From JAJRRS01 sp965230275 (GTDB lineage Bacteria > Planctomycetota > Phycisphaerae > Phycisphaerales > Phycisphaeraceae), in the NCBI GenBank assembly GCA_965230275.1, contig CBDDKO010000002.1:2542001-2606000 (forward strand): a DNA stretch of 64,000 nt, in the 5' to 3' direction. A program made the translations under genes and the position numbers. Under the pieces are notes generated by a model that did not search any database, had not been told where the DNA came from, and worked only from the letters and a program-made list of their open reading frames with translations. This document shows positions 37,412 to 44,910 of this stretch, one piece after another. How positions within the stretch are numbered: position 1 is the stretch's first letter; each line of letters begins with the position of its first letter.

Positions 37412-37981
37412 ATGAAGATTGCTAAGTTTGTTCTGCCCGTGATCGCTGCCGCGATCGCCACCCCGGCGTTCGGTAGCCTGAGCACCGCCGTCGTTCCCCA
37501 GACCCTGGTTCCCGGCTTCGTCGCCAACGCCATCAACTGGGACGGCCCCTCGGAATGGACCAGCGCCGGTATCGTGGTCGACCTGACCGCCGGTAGCGTC
37601 TACAACAACACCAACGGTGGCGACGGTCCCCCCTCGACCGCCTTCATCGGCTTCGTCCCCGCCCTCGCCTTTGATACCCACGTTGGTATCATCGACGACG
37701 GTTCCGCCGGCATCGCCGGTGGTGCTGGCGACATCGGTGGTGGCCCCCAGAGCGCCGATGCTCCCCAGATCAGCCTGTCCTGGTTCAACACCGCTACCGG
37801 TGACACCGGCGGCCAGCAGATCGGTATGATCACCCTGTCCGAAGACGCCGCAGGTACCTGGACCTACGTCTCGCAGGGCGTTGCCACCAGCGGCGTCGTC
37901 GTCAACGGTGCCCTGGTCCCCGAGCCGGCCAGCCTGGCCCTGCTCGGTCTGGGTGGCCTCGCCGCCCTGCGTCGTCGCTAA
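37412..37981 (+). CDS. Exported PEP-CTERM protein
   Basis: A 189-residue protein with AAGGAG 8 bp before its ATG, a signal peptide (FVLPVIAAAIATPAFG), a Gly/Thr/Asn-rich beta domain, and a canonical sorting signal VPEPASLALLGLGGLAALRR. Highly biased codons and a strong terminator suggest high expression. No functional domain beyond the sorting signal was recognised. An upstream in-frame start at 37367 lacks a ribosome site. Confidence 0.83.
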   Translation: MKIAKFVLPVIAAAIATPAFGSLSTAVVPQTLVPGFVANAINWDGPSEWTSAGIVVDLTAGSVYNNTNGGDGPPSTAFIGFVPALAFDTHVGIIDDGSAGIAGGAGDIGGGPQSADAPQISLSWFNTATGDTGGQQIGMITLSEDAAGTWTYVSQGVATSGVVVNGALVPEPASLALLGLGGLAALRRR

Positions 37982-38019
37982 GTCGACACGCAAGACCATC
38001 TAGCTTTGATTAGCTAATG

Positions 38020-38055
38020 CAACGGCCCGCCTCACGGTGGGCCGTTGTTTTTTTT
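38020..38055 (+). terminator. Strong terminator after the 37412 gene
   Basis: A 12-bp stem with one mismatch (CAACGGCCCGCC / GGTGGGCCGTTG) and a TCAC loop is followed by eight T residues. It begins 39 bp past the stop. Confidence 0.92.
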
Positions 38056-38152
38056 ATGCGCCTCCCCCGGATGTCTAGCCCCTGTTATCATTGTCGCCAT
38101 GGCCGATATCGATCCGGCCGACCGATCCATCATTCAGATACGGGGATTTATC

Positions 38153-40342
38153 ATGTTCAAACGTTTACTGGTCGTGTGCCTCTCGGCACTGTTCGTTATC
38201 CATGCCCAGGCCCAGCCACTCGCGGATCAGGTGCCGGGCGATGCGCTGGTGTATGTCGGCTGGCGGGGGGCGGATGATCCGGACTCTGGGTATGCCGGGT
38301 CGAACCTCGAGGCTCTCGGGGGTGCGGAGGAGCTGTCGCGGAGCCTGGCTCAGACGCTGGACCTGGTCGAACGGGCGAATGCTCAGAACCCCTGGGCCGG
38401 GCTGGTCTGCGGGCTGGTGCGGTCGATCGGCTCGTCGAGCTGGCACCTGCCGACCACAGCCTACCTGCAGGCGGTGGACGACGGGGATATGCCGGTGCGG
38501 CTGACCATTTCCTGGCAGGCTCAGGGCGAGCCGCGCGAGGCGCTGCTGGCGTCGCTGCAGACGCTGATGCAGCAGGTCCCGCCGCAGGCCCCGGTCATGG
38601 TGAAGGAAGGCGACGGGCTGGTCTCGCTGATGATCGGCCAACCCCCGGAAGCAAACGCCCATGCCGTGCCGGCACCGGGGCTGTTTGCCACACCCGGATT
38701 CAAGAAGGCGATGGCGCAGGTGAAGCCCGACGGTGTACTGGTCGTCTATGCCGATGCCAAGGGGTTGATCGAGCTGTTCGACCGGATCATCGCCGACGGG
38801 TCGCCGCACGATTACGAGGAGTGGGCCAAGGCCCGTTCGGTCATGGGGCTCGACGGGCTCGAGTCGCTAGCGATCAGCGGCGGGTTTGACGGCCCGGATT
38901 GGCGGACCGACCTGTTCCTCGGCGCCCCGGCCCCGCGCCAAGGCATCCTGTCGATGCTCGATGCTGAGCCGATCACAGACGAAGAATTAACATGCATCCC
39001 CGCCGAGGCGACCTGGTTCACCGCGACCCGGCTGGACCTGGGCAAGGTGCTGGATGAGGTCAAGCGTGTGGTTAACGGGCTCGAACCCGGGGCGGGCGAG
39101 GAGCTGACCGATGCTCTGCTCAAGGCCGACGAGATGACCGGGGTGGATATCGAAGACGACCTGATCCGGGCGCTGGGTTCGGCCTGGGTCTTCTACACCG
39201 ATCCCGGGGCGGTCGGCAGCGGGATGATGGGCCTGTGCCTGGTGAATGAATTGAAGGACGCCGAGGCGGTCGAGCGTTCGCTGGTGTCTTTGCAGGCGCT
39301 GGCGAACGCGATGATGGGCCAGGCGGGTGCAGAGGCCGGGTTCCGGATCCGCTTCCACAGCCGGGATGATCAGGGCATGACGCTGCACACGTTGGGCATC
39401 CCGTTCATCGCCCCGACCTGGTCGATCCATGACGGCAAGCTGTATGTGGGGCTGTATCCCCAGACGGTGATGACCGCCGGCGACCGTGCCCGCAGCGGGG
39501 GCAAGCGTATTGTCGATGACGAGAAGTTCCAGGCGGCGCGGGCCCGGCTGGGTGTGGCGTACGCCAACAGCATCGTCTACACCGACCTGCCGAACACGGC
39601 CGAGGGGGCGTACCAGAACCTGGTGATGCTGTCTCAGATCGGTTCGGGGGCCTTGGCGATGTTCGGCGGGGACAACGCTGTGCTGCTGCCGCCCTACGCC
39701 AGGATCAAGCCGCTGCTCAAGCCTGCTGCGCAAGCGACCTGGACCGACGACCAGGGCCTTCACATGCGAGCCATCGGCCCGTTCCCCGGATCTGAACTGT
39801 TCGGGCCCCAGGGCACGGCTAACGCGACGACCGCCCCGCTCATGGTCGGCACCCTGCTGCCGGCGCTCGGCGCTGCAAGGAGGTCCGCGCGACAGATGAA
39901 GAACACGACGCAGTGCCGGGGGATCGTGCAGTCGCAGGTCGTGTTTGCGATAGGGAATAAGGAGCGGATGTCTGACGACATCGCCGAGCTTGTTCAGAAC
40001 AACCACTTTGCTGTTGAGTACGCTATATCGCCCAACATTGAGACACCGATCCCGTGGGATTTTCAAGAGTGGGACCAAGCTCAGCAGAACGCATGGGTGC
40101 GTCACAATGCGTCCTACGTCCTGATCCCCAATCTGAAAAACACGATCGACAGCCGGGTTGTGTGTGTGTTTGAACGGCCCGATCACAGCGACGGTAGCGG
40201 GCTCGCGGTCGGCTTCTGTGACGGCAGCGCCCAATTCGTGGCGGATGAATGGGAAGTCCGTGAACTGGTCCAGGCCCAGACCGGCAAAACGCTTGAGGAA
40301 CTGGTCGAACGGCAACAGAATTATCAGCCGCCGGCGGAGTGA
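38153..40342 (+). CDS. Exported DUF3352-like protein with embedded prepilin-like C-terminal part
   Basis: A 729-residue protein with a signal peptide (FKRLLVVCLSALFVIHAQA) and a start like DUF3352 (LADQVPGDALVYVGWRG). The central region is made of large alternating domains without catalytic motifs. Around residue 560 it contains LMVGTLLPALGAARRSARQM, which matches the segment that normally follows the prepilin helix in planctomycete prepilin-like proteins. The end has GLAVGFCDGSAQFVADEW, like the C-terminal DGH/DGS motif of those proteins. This suggests a fusion of the two architectures. GGGGAT precedes the ATG at 38153. Function unknown. Confidence 0.72.
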   Translation: MFKRLLVVCLSALFVIHAQAQPLADQVPGDALVYVGWRGADDPDSGYAGSNLEALGGAEELSRSLAQTLDLVERANAQNPWAGLVCGLVRSIGSSSWHLPTTAYLQAVDDGDMPVRLTISWQAQGEPREALLASLQTLMQQVPPQAPVMVKEGDGLVSLMIGQPPEANAHAVPAPGLFATPGFKKAMAQVKPDGVLVVYADAKGLIELFDRIIADGSPHDYEEWAKARSVMGLDGLESLAISGGFDGPDWRTDLFLGAPAPRQGILSMLDAEPITDEELTCIPAEATWFTATRLDLGKVLDEVKRVVNGLEPGAGEELTDALLKADEMTGVDIEDDLIRALGSAWVFYTDPGAVGSGMMGLCLVNELKDAEAVERSLVSLQALANAMMGQAGAEAGFRIRFHSRDDQGMTLHTLGIPFIAPTWSIHDGKLYVGLYPQTVMTAGDRARSGGKRIVDDEKFQAARARLGVAYANSIVYTDLPNTAEGAYQNLVMLSQIGSGALAMFGGDNAVLLPPYARIKPLLKPAAQATWTDDQGLHMRAIGPFPGSELFGPQGTANATTAPLMVGTLLPALGAARRSARQMKNTTQCRGIVQSQVVFAIGNKERMSDDIAELVQNNHFAVEYAISPNIETPIPWDFQEWDQAQQNAWVRHNASYVLIPNLKNTIDSRVVCVFERPDHSDGSGLAVGFCDGSAQFVADEWEVRELVQAQTGKTLEELVERQQNYQPPAE

Positions 40343-40370
40343 TATCGCCTCTCACAACTGATATACGTAG

Positions 40371-40395
40371 CCCTCGGCTTGCCGGGGGTTTTTAT
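40371..40395 (+). terminator. Terminator after the DUF3352-like gene
   Basis: An 8-bp stem CCCTCGGC / GCCGGGGG (one U-G pair) with a TT loop is followed by TTTTTATTT, starting about 28 bp past the stop codon. Confidence 0.8.
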
Positions 40396-40425
40396 TTAAT
40401 GCAATGATGGATTGGTGTCAGACCG

Positions 40426-40442
40426 CGCCCGCGTTGCGGGCG
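40426..40442. repeat. GC-rich hairpin in the 40343-40531 intergenic region
   Basis: A perfect 7-bp stem (CGCCCGC / GCGGGCG) with a 3-nt loop lies between convergent genes. There is no U-tract on either strand, so it is not a standard terminator. Confidence 0.5.
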
Positions 40443-40497
40443 GGCTAGCGCCTTGAAAGGGAGACCCCAATCATACCCTTCGCGTCTATCCTCGGTC

Positions 40498-40533
40498 CGA
40501 ACCCTGATCCCCGACCCCAGTACCCCGATCCCT
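40498..40533. repeat. Degenerate heptamer tract at the epimerase 3' end
   Basis: Five near-heptameric units (CGAACCC, TGATCCC, CGACCCC, AGTACCCC, GATCCCT) end at the stop codon of the epimerase gene. It is oriented opposite to the tract at the 5' end of that gene. Confidence 0.55.
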
Positions 40534-41491
40534 ACGCCATGTACTGCTTCTGATACCACGCCCAGAGTTTGGCTAGGCCGTCGTTGATCGAGGTCTTGGG
40601 CGCGTAGCCCAGGAGTTTGCGGGCCTTGTCGACGTTGGCGAAGGTGATCTTCGGTTCGCTTGCCGGTGCGGGGGGTGTTTCCAGGACGGCCTTCTTACCG
40701 ACGAGTTCTTCGATGATGGTGACGAAGTCGCGCATCAGCACGGGCTCGCCCCGGCCGAGGTTGATGACCTCGTAGCCCAGCGGTTTTTCCATCGCGGCAT
40801 CGACGCCCGAGACGATGTCGTCGACGAAGGTCCAGTCGCGTTTCATGTCGCCGGCGTCGAAGAGGGTGATCGTGTCGCCGCGTGCGATGCGGTCGGTGAC
40901 CATGAAGGGCATCATGTCGGGCCTGGCGCGTGGGCCGTAGACGCTGAAGAAGCGCAGGGCGGTGAAGTTCAGGCCGTGGAGGTTGTTGTATGTGTAGCCC
41001 ATCAGCTCGATGGCTTTTTTGCTTGCCGGGTAGGCCGAGAGCGGCAGGTTGCAGGCGTCGGATTCGATGAACGGCAGGTTCTGTGTCTTGCCGTAGATGC
41101 TGGACGTGCTGGCGAAGGCGAAGACCTTGACTTCGTTCTGGTGTGCCGCTTCGAGCAGGTTGACCGAGCCGGTGATGTTGACGTCGGTGTAGAGCGGGGC
41201 GCGACCGATGGAGTAGCGGACGTTGGCCATGGCGGCGAGGTGCGCGACGGCGCGTGGCTTGTGTTCGGCGAAGATTGTGTTGACGGCGTCGGTGTCACGG
41301 ATGTCGGTTTCGCATAACGTGAACCTTTCGTGGCCGGCGAACTCGGCGACGTTGGCGCGTTTCTGATCAATGCTGTAGTAGTCGTTGAAGTTATCGATAC
41401 CGACGACCTGGCAGCCCTGCGCGAGTTTGACCTGGCAGAGGTGCGAGCCGATCAGGCCGGCGGCGCCGGTGATGAGGACGGTGTTGTTCAT
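40532..41491 (-). CDS. NAD-dependent sugar-nucleotide epimerase (UDP-glucuronate 4-epimerase-like)
   Basis: A 319-residue extended SDR. The NAD loop is TGAAGLIG (8-15), followed by GIDNFNDYYSIDQKRAN. SSIYGK and catalytic YPASK are present, as is RFFSVYGPRARPDMMPFMV. DNFNDYY and NVRYSI are typical of UDP-glucuronate 4-epimerases. It should make UDP-galacturonate or a related sugar for envelope polysaccharide, though the exact sugar is not certain. No Shine-Dalgarno site precedes the ATG; instead three AGACCCC heptamers end 6 bp upstream. Confidence 0.86.
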   Translation of the reverse strand: MNNTVLITGAAGLIGSHLCQVKLAQGCQVVGIDNFNDYYSIDQKRANVAEFAGHERFTLCETDIRDTDAVNTIFAEHKPRAVAHLAAMANVRYSIGRAPLYTDVNITGSVNLLEAAHQNEVKVFAFASTSSIYGKTQNLPFIESDACNLPLSAYPASKKAIELMGYTYNNLHGLNFTALRFFSVYGPRARPDMMPFMVTDRIARGDTITLFDAGDMKRDWTFVDDIVSGVDAAMEKPLGYEVINLGRGEPVLMRDFVTIIEELVGKKAVLETPPAPASEPKITFANVDKARKLLGYAPKTSINDGLAKLWAWYQKQYMA

Positions 41492-41497
41492 GGAGAT

Positions 41498-41520
41498 GGG
41501 GTCTGGGGTCTGGGGTCTGG
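41498..41520. repeat. Heptamer tract (GGGGTCT x3) directly before the epimerase start
   Basis: Three perfect copies of GGGGTCT (plus strand), read as AGACCCC towards the gene, lie 6 bp upstream of the ATG at 41491. The same unit repeats before pdhB. Confidence 0.9.
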
Positions 41521-41581
41521 TCGGAACAGATTACGCCGGAATCAATACTGTAGCGATCATCCCCGTATTGCGGATGGGTGA

Positions 41582-42913
41582 CTACTTACCTTGATCGTCA
41601 TCCACGAGCATGAACTTCACTTCTGCCTCGGCGGCGAGGTCCTCGGCGACATAGGCCCGGCAGCGCATGTGCACGATCCGGCCGCGCATCTTGACGCTGA
41701 CGGCTTCCATCATCAGCTGGTCGCCAGGGGTGACGGGCTTGCGGAGCTTGACGCGGTCCAGCGACAGGAGCACGGCGAGCTTGCCGGTGTGTTCGAGTTT
41801 CTGGCCGATCAGCACGCCGGAGAGCTGCGCCATCGCTTCGACGACCAAGACGCCGGGCATGATCGGTGTGCCGGGGTAATGGCCCTGGAAGAACGGCTCG
41901 TTGATCGACACGTTCTTGATGCCCACGGCCCGGCGGTCGCCGTCGATCTCCACCACGCGGTCGACCAGCAGCATCGGGTAGCGGTGCGGCAGGAACTTGT
42001 GGATCTTACGGATGTCGAAGACGCTCTTGTGGATCGCGGTGTCGGTGCGGGCCTTCGCTTCGTGGGTCTTGATGAGCTGTCGGACCAGCTGGTGGTTCAT
42101 CGCGTGGCCGGACTTGTGCGCGATGATGCGCCCCTTGATCGGGCATCCCAGTAGGTACAGGTCGCCGATCAGGTCGAGCAGCTTGTGGCGAGCCGGCTCG
42201 TCGTCGAACCGCATCCGGTTGCTGCCCATCGGTCCGCTGTCGCCGATCACCAGCACGTCATCTTCGGACAGGTGCGAGCCGACACCGGCTTCACGCAGGG
42301 CGCGTGCTTCGCTTTCGAGGATGTAGGTGCGTGCGGGTGCGATCTCGTGGGCGTAGTTGCCGTTGCTGAAGCTGAACTGATGGGTCTGCCTGCCGAGCGG
42401 GTTGTTCGGGCCGTAGTCCAGCTCGTAGAGCAGTTGGGTGTCTTCGGCTTTGTCACATGGCATGGCGGCGACCATCGCGTCGTCTTGCTGGACTACGACC
42501 GGGTGCTTGACGACCAGGCAGTGTCTGGGCTGCTCGCTTTCCTCGGTGCCGGCTTCGGCGAGTGCGTCGAGGAACGGCTTGGCCGAGCCGTCCATTGCAG
42601 GCAACTCGGGTGCGTCCAGGTCGATCTGTAGGTTGTCGATGCCGAGCCCGGCGATGGCGGATAGGCAGTGCTCGCAGGTTTCGATGACGGCTTCGCCGGT
42701 GCGTAGCGCGGTGCGACGGGGCCGGCGGACGACGTGCGAGACGAGCGCGGGGACTTCGATGCCGCCGAGGTCGGTGCGGACGAAGCGGATGCCGTGGTTC
42801 GGTTCGGCGGGGCGGAAGGTCAGCGTGGCGGGCTTGCCGTTAAACAGCCCGGGGCCGGAGAGGGAAACAGGTTTGCCGATGGTCTGCTGGCCTGGCATGG
42901 TTGGGTCGATCAT
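41582..42913 (-). CDS. lpxC/fabZ: LpxC-FabZ fusion: UDP-acyl-GlcNAc deacetylase / 3-hydroxyacyl-ACP dehydratase
   Basis: A 443-residue bifunctional protein. Residues 1-295 are LpxC, the zinc deacetylase committing step of lipid A synthesis, with zinc ligands in CEHCLSAIAGLGIDN and KLLDLIGDLYLLG and the catalytic GHAMNHQLV. Residues 300-443 are FabZ, a dehydratase of fatty-acid synthesis, with HRYPMLLVDRV (His) and GHYPGTPIMPGVLVVEAMAQ (Glu). The same fusion occurs in Bacteroidetes and planctomycetes. It is the last gene of a bamA-ompH-lpxD-lpxC/fabZ series. Confidence 0.95.
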   Translation of the reverse strand: MIDPTMPGQQTIGKPVSLSGPGLFNGKPATLTFRPAEPNHGIRFVRTDLGGIEVPALVSHVVRRPRRTALRTGEAVIETCEHCLSAIAGLGIDNLQIDLDAPELPAMDGSAKPFLDALAEAGTEESEQPRHCLVVKHPVVVQQDDAMVAAMPCDKAEDTQLLYELDYGPNNPLGRQTHQFSFSNGNYAHEIAPARTYILESEARALREAGVGSHLSEDDVLVIGDSGPMGSNRMRFDDEPARHKLLDLIGDLYLLGCPIKGRIIAHKSGHAMNHQLVRQLIKTHEAKARTDTAIHKSVFDIRKIHKFLPHRYPMLLVDRVVEIDGDRRAVGIKNVSINEPFFQGHYPGTPIMPGVLVVEAMAQLSGVLIGQKLEHTGKLAVLLSLDRVKLRKPVTPGDQLMMEAVSVKMRGRIVHMRCRAYVAEDLAAEAEVKFMLVDDDQGK

Positions 42914-42990
42914 GGTTTAGCCGGGGGTCACGCTTCGCAACGGGCACGGCTCGGGGGTCAGAATCATATTCGGTTCCACCGCCCCCTATT

Positions 42991-44040
42991 CTAACGACGT
43001 CGAAGGTCTTTCAAAACACCGGGTAATTCTCTGACGGCCTTGGTTTCGCGCATGACATCCCGGAACGGCCGGGCGGGGATGCCTGCAAAGGTAGCGCCTT
43101 CTGGGATGTTGCAAGCCACGGATGAACTGCCGGCGAGTTGAACACCCTTGCCGATCACGGCGTGGTCGGTGATCGCACAATGCCCGCCGATCATGGTCCC
43201 GTCGCCGATGACGGTGGACCCGCCGATCCCGGTGCACCCGGAGACGATGACCATCTTGCCCAGCCGGCAGTTGTGGCCGATCTGCACGAGGTTGTCGATC
43301 TTGCAGCCGTCGCCGATGACAGTGGCGTTGCACTTGGCGCGGTCGATGCAGGTGCCGGCCCCGATCTCGACGTCGTCGCCGATCTCGACGGTACCGATCT
43401 GCGGGACCTTGGCGAGGGTGGGCCCCTGCTCGGTCATCTCGGGGCGGTACCCGAATCCGTCGGCACCGATGACGGCGTTGGGGTGGAAGATACAGCGGTC
43501 GCCGATCGTGCAGCGGTCCCGGATGACCACGCCGGTCCAGAAGGTGCATTGCTTGCCGACGGTGGTGTGGTCGAGGATGGTGACGTTGTTGTGCAGGACG
43601 CAGCCGGGCCCGAGCTTGACACCGGGGCCGATCAGGCAGTTGGGCCCGATGCACACGTCGTCGGCGAGGCTGGCGGATTTGTGGACGTTGGCGGTCGGGT
43701 GGACGCCCGTGTTGAGTTCGACCGGGGGCGGGGTGAAGAGGGTCATGGCCTTCATGAAGGCGAGGTCGGCGTTTTCGACCGGAATCAGCGTCTTGCCCGG
43801 TTGATCGGGGCAATCCAGCTTCTGGTCGATCAGGGCAGTCTTGGCGGGGCAGTCGGCCCAGCGGTCGGCGTAGCGCTGGTCGCCGATCAGCGTGAGGTCG
43901 CCCGGGCCGGCGTGGTCGAAGTCGCTGACACCGGTGATAAGCGTGTCGTCGGGGCCGGCGGGCTGAGCGCCGAGGTACTCGGCGATCTGGGCAACGCGGT
44001 GGGCTGGTCGGTCGGTGGTCAAGGCTGCGGTCTCGGGCAT
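42991..44040 (-). CDS. lpxD: UDP-3-O-acylglucosamine N-acyltransferase
   Basis: A 349-residue acyltransferase, third step of lipid A synthesis. An N-terminal uridine-binding domain (residues 15-105, including HAGPGDLTLIGDQRYADRW) is followed by about ten left-handed beta-helix hexapeptide turns (SASLADDVCIGPNCLIGPG). The catalytic His is in the NAVIGADGFGYRP and VQIGHNCRLG regions. A C-terminal helix follows (FRDVMRETKAVRELPGVLKD). It lies 97 bp downstream of ompH with a terminator between them, so lpxD may have its own promoter or depend on readthrough. Confidence 0.95.
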   Translation of the reverse strand: MPETAALTTDRPAHRVAQIAEYLGAQPAGPDDTLITGVSDFDHAGPGDLTLIGDQRYADRWADCPAKTALIDQKLDCPDQPGKTLIPVENADLAFMKAMTLFTPPPVELNTGVHPTANVHKSASLADDVCIGPNCLIGPGVKLGPGCVLHNNVTILDHTTVGKQCTFWTGVVIRDRCTIGDRCIFHPNAVIGADGFGYRPEMTEQGPTLAKVPQIGTVEIGDDVEIGAGTCIDRAKCNATVIGDGCKIDNLVQIGHNCRLGKMVIVSGCTGIGGSTVIGDGTMIGGHCAITDHAVIGKGVQLAGSSSVACNIPEGATFAGIPARPFRDVMRETKAVRELPGVLKDLRRR

Positions 44041-44061
44041 ATTCAGATACGGGTAATAGGA

Positions 44062-44085
44062 AACCCCGGGCTCTCGCCCGGGGTT
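44062..44085 (-). terminator. Hairpin terminator after ompH
   Basis: On the minus strand a 10-bp perfect stem (AACCCCGGGC / GCCCGGGGTT) with a GAGA tetraloop is followed by TCCTATT, 53 bp past the ompH stop and 22 bp before lpxD. The U-tract is imperfect, so it may attenuate rather than stop transcription into lpxD. Confidence 0.7.
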
Positions 44086-44137
44086 GTGTCTTTGACCGTA
44101 GATTGTACGCTTTAGCCCGATCGGGTGCGGCGGGCGA

Positions 44138-44734
44138 TTAGTTCTCGAACTCGTTGTTCATGTGCTGGGCGACGGCGTTGGTGACGTCCACGCTGTTGCT
44201 GGCCCAGGCGACCACGTTGATGTTCGCGGCCTGGACCCGGCCCTGGGCGTTGGTGCCGGTGCGGATGGTCTGCTGCTTGAACAGCACCAGGTCGACCCCT
44301 TGGGCTTCGGCGACGGCCTGGATGGCGGTCTCGGCCTTCTTGGTCAGCGCCTCGATGCGGGTGCTGTTCTCACGGCCGGCCTTGTTCTGCTCATACGCGG
44401 CCCACAGCTGGTAATCCAGCGCGGCCTTTTCGTACTTCTCCTGGGCCTCGGCGTAGGGCGGCGTGCCTGGGACCAGCATGTCCAGGTCCTGCCTCAGCTG
44501 GTCGATTTCCTTCTGCCGGGCGTCGCGTTCGGCGGTGAGGCGGGAGCGGATCGTTTCGACCTCGGCGTCGATCTGCTGCTTCTCACGCAGGGATTCGTAG
44601 AGGTTGCGCAGGTCAACAACGCCGACGGAGGTCGGTTCGCCGCTGAGGACGCCCTGGGCGTTGACGCTGACCATCCCCACGACCAGAACCATCAGGGCGG
44701 TCGAGGCGATCAGGATATTGCGGGTGATGTGCAT
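44138..44734 (-). CDS. skp: OmpH/Skp-family periplasmic chaperone
   Basis: A 198-residue exported protein with a signal peptide (NILIASTALMVLVVGMVSVNA). It has the Skp pattern: SVGVVDLRNLYESLREKQQ at the N-terminus of the mature form, then a long charged coiled coil (about 55-145), then AVAEAQGVDLVLFKQQ. Skp binds unfolded outer-membrane proteins before delivery to BamA. GGAG lies 6-7 bp before the ATG. bamA is immediately upstream on the same strand, as in many Gram-negatives. Confidence 0.9.
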   Translation of the reverse strand: MHITRNILIASTALMVLVVGMVSVNAQGVLSGEPTSVGVVDLRNLYESLREKQQIDAEVETIRSRLTAERDARQKEIDQLRQDLDMLVPGTPPYAEAQEKYEKAALDYQLWAAYEQNKAGRENSTRIEALTKKAETAIQAVAEAQGVDLVLFKQQTIRTGTNAQGRVQAANINVVAWASNSVDVTNAVAQHMNNEFEN

Positions 44735-44910
44735 GGTTTTCTCCAGTGGGTTTGTCTAGGCGGGAACATCGGGTGGTTCACCCGGTTCCGGCGGGGTGCT
44801 GCAAAAAATGTGCTTGGGTGAGTGTAAACGGTACTTTCGGGGCTGGTTAGTCTTTGGTCGGACGATTGTACTTACGTTCATGAATGGGCGGCGGTTCGTC
44901 AAAGGTCGGT

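Noticed and set aside
42920..42975. Two copies of GGGGGTCA between lpxD and lpxC/fabZ as a heptamer tract
   Set aside because: Only two copies separated by about 20 bp; not tandem.
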